This document shows, one piece after another, positions 1 through 8,699 of a stretch of 38,248 bases of DNA. The notes beneath the pieces were generated by a model, which saw only the letters and a list, made by a program, of their open reading frames with translations, was not told the origin of the DNA and made no database searches. Positions within the stretch are counted from its first letter, which is position 1. Every line of letters begins with the position of its first letter. This DNA comes from Pigoraptor chileana (taxonomy: Eukaryota; Opisthokonta; Filasterea), in the NCBI GenBank assembly GCA_943704495.1, contig CALSCR010002807.1, positions 1 through 38,248 of the forward strand, read 5' to 3'. Made by a program: the position numbers and the translations under genes.

Positions 1-27
1 CCCCCTCCCCCCCGGTCCCTCCCTCAG

Positions 28-891
28 CACTGTTCACTATTGCGCTGTCGAGAACTCTGGCAACTTCCAGCGATTTCGGATTACAGAGTACCCGCCCGAC
101 CTCGCAAAGAAGATCACCCTGCTCAAGTACTTTCAGAGCTACATGAACGAACATCTCGTGAAGGTAAGCGGTGCTTTGCACTCCCTCGCCCGCCACTGCT
201 GTCGTGTTTGTGTTCTGCTTTCGCAAAGAGAAGCATGCAAGCATCCATGTCGACACTCGATACTTGCCCTCTCCACTTACATTCGCCTGTTTAACTTGAC
301 ATTCATAACTTATTTGGGCTGAAACTTGTGTTTCTCAAATCATATTATAATTGCTATGCATTTATGAAAAACAGGCTGGATCTGCGGACCTCCACATTGA
401 TGACCAATCGAGCCTCGTCGAGATGCCCTGTCACGTGATGAAGTGGCTCCGCACCAAGCATGCCATTATTTTCCGACTCAGCAAATCGATCATCCAGGTG
501 AGCTTCACATATAATAACTACAGGGGTACTGAGGGCGTCCTCAGTATTCCTGATAATTATCAACAACAGCAAGAATAACAACAGCAACAACCCCGCAAAG
601 CACATGTGCATGAGAACCCTAAGGGCACTCTCCTGATCATCGATTATTTGCTTATCCCTTTCTTTTGTTGTGGGCGTGCAGATGAACTTTTTCGACCACA
701 CCAAGGTCATTGTATCGACGGGCAGCCGCACCGTCACACTGATTGACAAGTCGCGGAATGCATCGACATACACTCTGACGGATGCCGCCAGTGGGTCTGT
801 ACCCGAGCTGCAGAGTCGCCTCAAGTACTGCAAGGGAGTGCTAGAGCATCTCATTGCTGGTGACGACGCAAAGATCCAGGTCAAGGCGTAA
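28..891 (+). CDS. PLK: Polo-like kinase, C-terminal polo-box part (5' end outside window)
   Basis: This is the 3' end of a polo-like kinase, a mitotic Ser/Thr kinase whose polo boxes dock onto phosphopeptides. Three exons are visible: 28-163, 375-497 and 682-891, with phase-consistent GT-AG introns; the first exon begins in mid-codon after a pyrimidine-rich acceptor at 25-27. It encodes the end of polo box 1 and the linker (KKITLLKYFQSYMNEHLVK, nearly the same as human PLK1), then polo box 2 (KWLRTKHAIIFRLS, MNFFDHTKVIV, ELQSRLKYCKGVLEHLI). The His and Lys of the FDHTK motif match the PLK1 phosphate pincer (His538/Lys540). The protein stops right after polo box 2, as in PLK1. The kinase domain and most of polo box 1 lie upstream of the window, so I cannot assign a PLK subclass. 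Its neighbour downstream is convergent. Confidence 0.95.
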
Positions 892-2098
892 GTGCGAATG
901 GCATGGACCGCGCACTCGACCCCTTTTTGGAATGCCTACTGATTTGTACTCCCAAGTGGCGTGTGCGGCACAAGCGATGCGTGTGTCCCACGTTCTGTTG
1001 GCCACTTTCGGATGATCAGGAATTGTTAATATGTTGTGGTGTTTTTTCTGTGTTCATCCGTTTTTGTTTTTTGATTATCTGCGCCAACGTTGCGTTATTG
1101 TTGCCGCTGCCTCTGGTTTCGTGATGTGCGTGCGTGCGTGCGTGCAGCGTGCTTTCGTACCGCGCGTGCTTTTCTTCTCTTTGCTTGCTTCTTAATTGTA
1201 TGGTTTTGTGCAGTCTCCTCTCGTGCCTGCCGCGTTTTGTCAACGCTGAAAGTGGACAGAAAGACAGCCAAACAGGCCCCGCAACATTTGCGGCTTAATG
1301 CAAACAACAAATCTGAATCTACTTCTGTCGTCCCTACCTACCCTCATTTCCGAGTACTCCAAAGTTATGTCTCACACGTTCAATCAAAGATTACACGAGG
1401 GCAACGGAATGTCAATCATTACGAGTCATTGCGAATGTGTTTGTTTGATTTTTTTTCATTCAGCAGCGAGATGACGCAGGCGCGTGATGTGCCTGTGCCT
1501 TCAGCGCCACATCGTAAAACAGAAATTTCACACATGCAGCCAGGGTCATTGGAGTAGGTTAAGAGAAGAGAAATGTGGCAAGGACTAGGAGACCTAGCCG
1601 AGACAAATAGACCGCAGCAAAGAAAAAAACGAAGCGAGTGGAGGGGGGGTATCAGAAAGTGAGGAACCAGCCGTCGGTGGTACACAACAACAACAAGTGA
1701 AATGCAGGGCTCAGGAAAGTTCAGCAAGACGCTATGCCAAATGGACTTCATAAAACCACAATAAGAAACAGACACGCACATGCTAAAAGAGTGAAAAGGT
1801 GAGCACAAATGCGCCGCACTCCAATCGCGCAAAGCGTCCCGCACTGACACGGAAGGAGATGGCATTGCCAAGACAATCATAGATTGCACAAAAAACACAA
1901 AAACCACAAAAAAACTACAGAAACGCACAGTGGTTGCGCGCGAACAACAAGATTGCAGTGTCACATAGGGAGTGCGAATGTACGCGTGTGAGAAAGGCAA
2001 AAAGAGCATAAGCAGCAAGTAACAGAGTAACATGAAATCCGAATAAGCGGATGCAGATAGAGTGCGTGAGATACACGGATGGCAAGCAACTCTTCAAT
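892..2098. other. Convergent intergenic region between PLK and the Rab-like gene
   Basis: About 1.2 kb between two convergent stop codons. It should hold both 3' UTRs. It has a short (GTGC)n run at about 1127-1145 and T-rich patches near 1040-1075. I see no AATAAA within 300 nt of either stop. Open frames here have no recognisable domains, so I call no gene. Confidence 0.6.
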
Positions 2099-3710
2099 CT
2101 ATGCGGCGGCATGCTCCTCGTCCGCTTCCTTAAACTCGGTGCGGCTTGACGTCGACCGCTTTCGTGTCGCACTCCCGCGCCGAGATCCAGCCTCTCGTGT
2201 GACGCCGCCCAGATCTGGTCGCCGTGCCAGTGCAGACTCGATTCCCGCGGTGAATGCGGCAACAACGCTGACCGATGTCTTTGCACTCACGAGATGGTGG
2301 CTATGTGCCTTGTTCTCAGCACACCACGCTTGCACGTCAAGATGGGTGATCTGTTGTATGTGTGTGCATGTGGCAAATTGTGTGTTCGCAAGGAGCAAAA
2401 ACAAGAAGAGATGGTGGTGAGAAGTCTGCTCATGCAAGAGGACACGAATAACGGGCATACGTGACAACATAATCAAGATTTCTTTCGTGCGAGTCTGATG
2501 GGCTTGGCGCCACACTAAAATGCGACCCACTCTCCACTCTGGCAGTGCTGGGCCAGACATTCCTAACAGATTCAAATCTGCATACGTTTCTCGTAGTCGC
2601 TTGCGCAGACATGCCCACACGCATTGTACACAATATACCGCGACAGAAGAAGAAAAACAGACAGCCATGGAAGGAATAAAACCAATAATCGCAAAAACAA
2701 ACAAGCAAAGGACGGCGTACCGCTCGATCCTCGAGATCCGACTTGTTTCCCACGAGGACGACCATAAAATCGGCGGGGCTCTCGACCCCAGACTCCTCCA
2801 GAAAGAAATCCTTCAGCTCCTCAAGAGCCTCAAAGCTTGTATCGTCAGCAACGTCGTACACGAGGATGCACGCATCAACGCCCATGAACGAGCTTGCTGC
2901 ATCTCGGAGGGCTGTTTCACTGCCTGGCGCATCGAGAATCTTTGCGTGCATTGGTGGTTTTGTTTTTTGTGAAACAAGCATAACAGAGAACGTGTGATTA
3001 GAATTTTCATGCTTGTTATTCATGATTTTCAATAAGAGATGTGGATATATATATAAAGCGGCACTGTGACATTCAGTCCGGCTTCAAATCTCTCGGTTCA
3101 TGCATTCAATAGAGTTGTAGAGTGGCTTCGTAATCATTCGCCGATCACAAAGACAAACAAAATATAGAGATCACATTGAAGCGTGCATTTAGCACGTTCC
3201 AAAATACATGTGCATGAAACAAGCACGCACCTTGACGGAGATGGGACCATTGTTGCCAATGTAGTGCTTCTCGTGTATTGTCAGCGTTGTCGACGGCACA
3301 TAGTCCGATGAAAACTTCTTGTATACATATTGATTGATTAGTGACGTCTTGCCCGTTCTGCACAAATATGCAAATGCCACAAAAAGAACGTGAAAATTAG
3401 AACCATAACACCACAAAACATGATGAATAAACTTGAAACCAAGGGCGAATCCTGACAACACTGACAATGAACGTGCTATCAATGTACAAAGGGCTGATTC
3501 ATTGCACCCAAATCCTATAAGTAAGGGCAAAAATAAATACGAGAATTCATCGTCCTGGAAAGAAATTCAACATAAGAAAAAATATAACCCAGCGCCATCG
3601 GTGTCAAATGATGTCACAACAAGTAATTATATTTGGACTGAATATGCGTGCAAAGAAACCCACTTTTCCGCACCGAGAACCACGACCTTGAGGCCGTTTG
3701 ATGTGGCCAT
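2099..3710 (-). CDS. Rab7-like small GTPase, non-prenylated, catalytic Gln replaced
   Basis: Predicted small GTPase of 214 residues in four exons on the minus strand: 3664-3710, 3231-3357, 2721-2939 and 2099-2350. The P-loop GAEKTGKTS (residues 13-21) is assembled across intron 1. The text GKTSLINQYVYKKFSSDY resembles Rab7 (GKTSLMNQYVNKKFSNQY), and so does QAWC at about 138-141. G4 is NKSD (123-126) and G5 is SAK (153-155). G3 reads LDAPGSE (60-66) where Rabs have WDTAGQE, so Ser65 stands at the catalytic Gln. The C-terminus is Ser/Arg-rich and ends EEHAAA with no cysteine, so Rab geranylgeranylation is not expected. Intron 2 ends in an unusual AAAG acceptor, the only AG close to the conserved block. 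Such proteins may act as slow-hydrolysing, cytosolic or effector-like GTPases (inference). It is head-to-head with PINX1 across 1.9 kb. Confidence 0.88.
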
Positions 3711-3799
3711 TGTGAGAGACAAACAAACCAGACGCCACGCAAGTGACCAATGCAATATACGGCGCGCGCGTTCAGCGAGACAAGATACAAGGCAATAGC

Positions 3800-3890
3800 T
3801 ATGTGTGTGTGTGAGTGTGTGTGTGTGCGTGTGGGTGGGTGAGTGGGTGGATGAGTGATGAGTGATGGATGGGTGGGTGGGTGGGTGTGT
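3800..3890 (+). repeat. GT-to-GGGT simple repeat with G-quadruplex motif
   Basis: A GT microsatellite passes into GGTG/GATG units and then four GGG runs spaced by single T (3871-3886), the classic pattern of a very stable G-quadruplex. It lies about 90-180 bp upstream of the Rab-like start codon, with the G-rich strand opposite the coding strand. Confidence 0.85.
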
Positions 3891-4999
3891 ATTATGTTTG
3901 TTTGTTTGTTTGAAGAAAGGAAAGCGAAAATACATAAAGAAGTCAGCTTCTTCACGGAAACAAAGAAGAAATTTGCCGAAATTTGATTGGATGGACAAGA
4001 AGTGCAACAGATTAAGTTAGCAATCGCACCTCCAAAGTTTCAAGAGGAGAGCGTCCTCGTTTCTTTTGTGCAGCTTGAGTATTAATGGTACCGTGCACGA
4101 ATACTCCCACTTGTAGATCACAAAAAATTTCGCACCACCCTTGCAAATCCCCTAGACAACCACGCGACGTGCATCCAGGAATTAATTTGAACACGCAATT
4201 GCCAGAAATAAGTCTTAGATCACTTTCAAACTGACAAATCCGCGAAACTCAATTGCGATATCCGAATGCACAGAGTCATCGCGTAGTGAATGACTTGTCT
4301 TTGTGCGAGTGAGTCTTAGTGTTGGCAAGGAGATGGAGAAGTGCAAGAAGGATGGCAAGGGGCGTTGTGAGGCATGCACCTTGCAGCTCTCAATTCAAGT
4401 CTACGCGCGTTGTCGGGACAAAGTTGCCATTACTCCGTGTCGATATTAAATACTAGATGTGTATATTCAGTTATTATAGCATGAGTATTGCATTAGTAGT
4501 ATTACGATTAATATCACATTTTGTTTTTATTGAGAATCTTAAGGATCTGAAACTATAAGCATATCTTGTGTCGCTTAATTCACAGATACACCTTTGAAGA
4601 TTTTTGACTGAAAGAGATTTGAGGCTCCATATGTATACGACACAATGGGAACTACGAGCCCAAAAGCAGGATTTCCCCACCCATTCCAAAGTATGTATCT
4701 AAGTACGGATACTGAATGAGGGCGTATTTGTCAGAGTTGTATGGAATATCCACATTCAAAGGGTGTGGATAAGTAATTCACTAGGGAGTCTCGATTTGGC
4801 CCGCGACTTGACGTGTATGCTGGCCGTTCCGGTTTCACGGAACTGTCGCACTTTTTATCAAAACAGTTTTGTGTCTGCGCCGTGACTTGATCCAGCAGAA
4901 TGCCAGACCCTCCAGTAAATACCGTTCAACAGAGAAAAATGCCTTTGACGCTGCAGTATTTCGACGGCTCTCAGGTTTTTTTTGGGGTGTTGGCGGCAA

Positions 5000-5233
5000 T
5001 CACATGAGAATCCTGCTGAAGCACAGCCTTCGTTTGGCAGCCACAAGCTCATTGGTATCCTCCCTGGCAAACCAGTCACACGACTCAAGCACCATCGACC
5101 TGCGATCGAAGCAACGAGCCTGAAGCTTGCTCTTAAGCTTGTTCAGTACATCAGTGTGGCTGGTTCGCATCAACTTTTTAGTACTTGTCTGGAATAGCGA
5201 TCGATGATGCGTTGTGCAGTTAGCTTCACTTAC
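5000..5233 (-). other. Coding-like orphan block, unrecognised
   Basis: A 77-codon stop-free stretch on the minus strand ending in TGA, with a possible Met at codon 22. Part of it reads KLKSKLQARCFDRRS, followed by a charged helix-like segment. The composition looks more protein-like than its surroundings, but I recognise no family, the first 21 codons have no start, and no partner exon is evident. It could be a decayed gene or transposon fragment, or chance. It lies in the Rab-like/PINX1 intergenic region. Confidence 0.2.
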
Positions 5234-5603
5234 TCACTTATAAATTACTGCTCTCTGCTTAGTCGGTTTGCAGCGCCGCCTCAGTTCTTGGGGCATAACA
5301 AACGTCCGCGCTCACGTGACGAATCCACTAGCTGCTATCAAATTTGCAGAAGATGAATATACATATTTCAATACAGCGTTATTGAAATACTTAATTTCCC
5401 GGATTGGATTATACCTGCTTTTTTGTAATCAAGTTCCACAGTTGCACGTGCTGGCCAGAAATTGAACGACGCTTCGATCGGTGATCGGTTGAAGAACATG
5501 GAATTCTTGTCTACAAACACATCTGCAGACAGCTCGTAATTTCTTGAAACTCAATTCATCGCTATTGTGTGAGGTGGAAGTCCCCCCGCCACACGAGTGG
5601 AAA

Positions 5604-6860
5604 ATGAGTATGCTCGCAGAGACACGCAAGAAGCTCAAGTGGAGCCAGGACCCAAACAACAAGTTTTGGGAGAATGATGAGTCGCGATTTGGCCTGAAGA
5701 TGATGTCGAAGATGGGCTGGTCGAAGGGGAAGGGCCTCGGTGCGCAGGAAAACGGATCACAGGCGCACGTGAAGATCTCGAAGAAGTCGGATAACCGCGG
5801 AATCGGTGCTGTTGCTGCATCCAGTGACAATTGGCTCGAAACGCAAGACGCGTACAACTCACTACTCGCGCAATTGAACAAGAATGTCGCTTCCGGTGTT
5901 GATGCTAAGGCTGCTGCGGTGGTGGATCAAGCCAAGAGTTTGCGGGAGAAGTCCGACGCCAGCCGTCGCATCTTTTACAGCAAGTTTTTGCGCAACAAGG
6001 AAGCGAGCAACTACAGTAGCGACGACATGGCGATGATTCTCGGTGTGAAGCCGTCTTCGGCGACCGCTTCTGGAGCCGCCACTCCTAAAGCGGATGATTC
6101 AAGCGAAACCAAATCAGAGGACTCGACTTCGCACGTGAAAACAACGACGAGCTCGAGTGATATGCATTCGTACTTTGCGCAGAGGATGGCTGCTTTGGGA
6201 TACGCGAGCGCTAGTGGAGCGGCAAGCACGGGGAAGAAAGCTGTGTCTTCTGGTGATTCGTCGTCAAGATCTGACAAGTCGGATGACGCCTCTGAGGAAG
6301 CACCGAGGGCGGCGTTCCAGGCGAGCGATGCTGAGTCTGGACGGAAACGAAAGCGCAGCGAGAGCGAGAGCAGCGATGGGGAGGACCGGGAGAAGGAGAA
6401 GAAGAAGAGAAAGGCGGAGAAAAAGGAAAAGAAGGAGAAGAAGAAGGAGGTGAAGAGGGAGAAAAAGGAGAAAAAGGAGGCAAAGGAGGCAAAGGAGAAA
6501 AAAGATAAGAGGGAGAAGGGGGAGAAGGGGAAGAAGAAGGATGAGGTGACGGAAGAAAAGAGTCAAGGAAAGGGGTCGACGGGGACAAAGGAGAAAAAAG
6601 AAATGAAGGAGAAAAAAGAAAAGAAGGAGAAGAAAGAAAAGAAGGAGAAGAGAGAAAAGAAGGAGAAGAAAGAAAAGGAGGAGAAGAAGGGGAATGAACG
6701 GAAAGCAGGGAAGGAGAAGGAGGGAGAGCGGGATACAAAGGCGAAAGTGGCGGAGGACGACGCCGCCGTAGCTGCAAAGAAGGATCGGCGCGCCAAGCGA
6801 AAGGCTGACACGGACGAAGCGCCGGCGTCAAAGAAGAGCCGGTGCTCACACGCAGAATAA
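5604..6860 (+). CDS. PINX1: PINX1/Gno1-type G-patch protein
   Basis: Single-exon gene of 418 residues. PINX1 (yeast Gno1) is a nucleolar G-patch protein that activates the helicase DHX15/Prp43 in ribosome and snoRNA maturation; the animal protein also binds telomerase. The chosen start MSMLAETRKKLKW matches human PINX1 MSMLAERRRKQKW. The frame stays open 60 nt upstream with an earlier ATG at 5544, but similarity begins at 5604. The G-patch is at about residues 26-70 (MSKMGWSKGKGLGAQENG, then RGIGA), followed by DNWLETQDAYNSLLAQLN. A second conserved block is RRIFYSKFLRNKEASNY at about 121-137; SYFAQRMAALG at about 189-199 is the short YF motif of the family. From about residue 250 to the end the tail is Lys/Glu-rich low complexity, making it longer than human PINX1 (328). 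The tail is too biased to align with the human telomerase-inhibitory domain. Confidence 0.93.
   Translation: MSMLAETRKKLKWSQDPNNKFWENDESRFGLKMMSKMGWSKGKGLGAQENGSQAHVKISKKSDNRGIGAVAASSDNWLETQDAYNSLLAQLNKNVASGVDAKAAAVVDQAKSLREKSDASRRIFYSKFLRNKEASNYSSDDMAMILGVKPSSATASGAATPKADDSSETKSEDSTSHVKTTTSSSDMHSYFAQRMAALGYASASGAASTGKKAVSSGDSSSRSDKSDDASEEAPRAAFQASDAESGRKRKRSESESSDGEDREKEKKKRKAEKKEKKEKKKEVKREKKEKKEAKEAKEKKDKREKGEKGKKKDEVTEEKSQGKGSTGTKEKKEMKEKKEKKEKKEKKEKREKKEKKEKEEKKGNERKAGKEKEGERDTKAKVAEDDAAVAAKKDRRAKRKADTDEAPASKKSRCSHAE
6388..6722 (+). repeat. Purine-strand tract in PINX1 coding sequence
   Basis: Degenerate AAGGAG/AAGAAG repeats encoding runs of Lys and Glu. For about 335 nt the coding strand is almost wholly purine, interrupted only near 6540-6590. 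The opposite strand is a long pyrimidine tract, which explains the long open frames seen there. Confidence 0.9.
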
Positions 6861-8699
6861 TGAGACTGCGCCGTTATTGTCGCACACTGTATCGCATTGC
6901 CCTTTGTGGCTGTGTGTTTGGGTGTCTGAGGCTGCGTGCAGCTGCGGATGTGCACTCTGGGAGGTGTCGGTCTCCCGCACTTGTGGTGTTCATGGGCATG
7001 GCGCCTTTGAATCTGCATCTCTTGTTCTTTGCGGTTTGATTGTTTACCACCTGTTTTGGTTGACTTCTTCGCCTTTATTTCGCATGCGTTCGCGAGCGTT
7101 TGTGTTGCTTTATCTCCTTTAATGATAGCGTTTTGCGTGCGTGCGTGCTTGCGTGTGCCATCGTATGGAACATTTTTGCGCAATCCACATGACTCATTTT
7201 GTTTAACTCGCGTAATAACGATTGAACAAAAATGATAAAAACCGTGTGATCCCGCAATGACACGTTTGTGTCCATCAGTCGTACGCCATTGTACCTCCTA
7301 TTCGCATCATAGCCGTCCAACACTATTACAAAAATACAACACGATCAAGAAGAAGGGCCGGCAATATGCAGCAAAAGTGACGGTTCGTGAAGTGGGGGTG
7401 GCTCTTCCCCAAACTTTGCGACGTGAAATGCTGCAAAAGGCGGCTGCAGTGATGGACTTGTCACGTAGGAATTGCATCCGTAGCACCAAAATGAGAGATC
7501 CGCCAGGCTGATAACAAGACTGCATGCAACACACAGGAATTTAAAACACAAGTTGTTGGGATCGCCGTTGTTAGGTTTGTCCATCATAATATCATAGAGA
7601 GATGCGCTTTCAATGTAACAAGGTTTGGGAGGGGACACAAATGAACATACACACACACAAGCATTATAACCGCATGATCTATCACATAGTGCATAATAGT
7701 GCATAGAGTCCAGTGGCCATGATTGCGCCATGACATATGATATTTGCCACACTACACAGTTGCTCCCGTTGCAACTATGATAGAGTCTTCGTCATGTCCA
7801 CCCACTTGTGTGCACGTGCCTCCTTGTTGTGCTCAACCATGTGTGCCGCGAGGCCTCTTCCACACGCAACCACATTACATTCTGGCGCCAGGCAATGCCA
7901 AAGTTCATATTCGGCATTGCATTTCACGCAGTGTTGCGCAAGCGAAGTTACCGCGTCCTCAACACTGGAAGCACAGGTGGAAGTGGATCGGCTGATGCGT
8001 TAGATTGAAGGTGCATGGCTCAGACTCAAAGCGAGAGTCACTATTCGCTTCATCTCTGCAGCCATCAACATTGCCTTACTGGGGCATCAAGCGAGGCAGA
8101 GTGAACGCGAATAAAGCCTACCTTCCCGTCCAACAGAAAGATGCAGCATGAGGGCAATCTTCAATGGGATGCACCACTTCATACTTCATGATGACTCAGA
8201 CTATGAAATGAAGACAGCAAACAAAGCATAACGGTAAAACGCGTGTGGTAAGGAGTGTTCGCCGATCCCACTGTAAGGGACTGCTGTTGCTTATATACTC
8301 ACAGCTGCCGGTTTGAGTTGGTGCACAATTGGCAAGCGAGATCTCGCGTAATTTCGATTCTGCTCAAGAGTTGAGAGTCAGCTGCAACATGCTTCAGTCC
8401 CGTCACTCAACTCGGATGCAAATTGAGCAATCCTTTCACCGGCGTACTTTCTTGCACTTACACTCGTGTTTTTTATATTTCCATTTGTTTATAAACCGGC
8501 ACTGAAGCACTTCAACAGGTCGAAATATTACACAATAGCTGAGTGGATCCCTGTTTTTTTTCCGCCTCGAAAACACATCGGTTCATCCCATTGTACCACG
8601 ACAGCGGCGTAAGTGTGAGCACTTTTTCCACATTGCTGGTTCGACGCACACAGTAAACCGCACCCGTGACGGCAAAGGGAGCGTCACCGACAACCGAAA
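6861..8699. other. Intergenic region between PINX1 and WDR33
   Basis: About 1.8 kb between two genes on the same strand. It should hold the PINX1 3' UTR and the WDR33 promoter. A small uncertain ORF lies at 7257-7511 (separate entry). An AATAAA at about 8110 is too far from the PINX1 stop to assign. TTTATAAA at about 8488-8495, 205 bp upstream of the WDR33 start, is a possible TATA-like element. No RNA gene was recognised. Confidence 0.5.
7257..7511 (+). CDS. Possible small ORF, 84 residues, unknown
   Basis: Open frame of 84 residues with a basic middle (KKKGRQYAAKVTVREVG) and a helix-like Leu/Ala/Arg segment (RREMLQKAAAVMDLSRR). Codon choice in the second half looks plausible, but no family is recognised, the first 28 residues look random, and no splice partners are evident. 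It may be chance or a gene remnant. Confidence 0.15.
   Translation: MTRLCPSVVRHCTSYSHHSRPTLLQKYNTIKKKGRQYAAKVTVREVGVALPQTLRREMLQKAAAVMDLSRRNCIRSTKMRDPPG

Larger units (their letters stand above)
3711..5603. promoter_or_regulatory. Divergent upstream region, Rab-like gene and PINX1
   Basis: A 1.9-kb gap separates two divergent start codons. From 3800 to 3890 there is a GT repeat that grades into GGGT units with four GGG runs (3871-3886). From about 4190 to 4800 the sequence is AT-rich with no coding signal; an 8-bp inverted repeat, TATCCACA/TGTGGATA, lies at about 4748-4772. A coding-like orphan block sits at 5000-5233 on the minus strand (separate entry). I recognise no clear TATA box or conserved site. 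Confidence 0.5.

Noticed and set aside
1419-2033. 204-residue open frame on the minus strand with a signal-peptide-like start
   Set aside because: It lies just past the Rab-like stop codon, has random Cys/Ser/Leu-rich composition and no domain; most likely 3' UTR or intergenic.
3038-3057. TATATATATAAAG as a promoter TATA box
   Set aside because: It lies inside intron 2 of the Rab-like gene with no gene start downstream on the plus strand.
6211-6849. 212-residue Ser/Pro-rich minus frame opposite PINX1
   Set aside because: Complement of the Lys/Glu purine repeats.
7737-8008. Three overlapping plus-strand frames of 66-88 residues
   Set aside because: All end near 8000, none has a domain, and composition looks non-coding.
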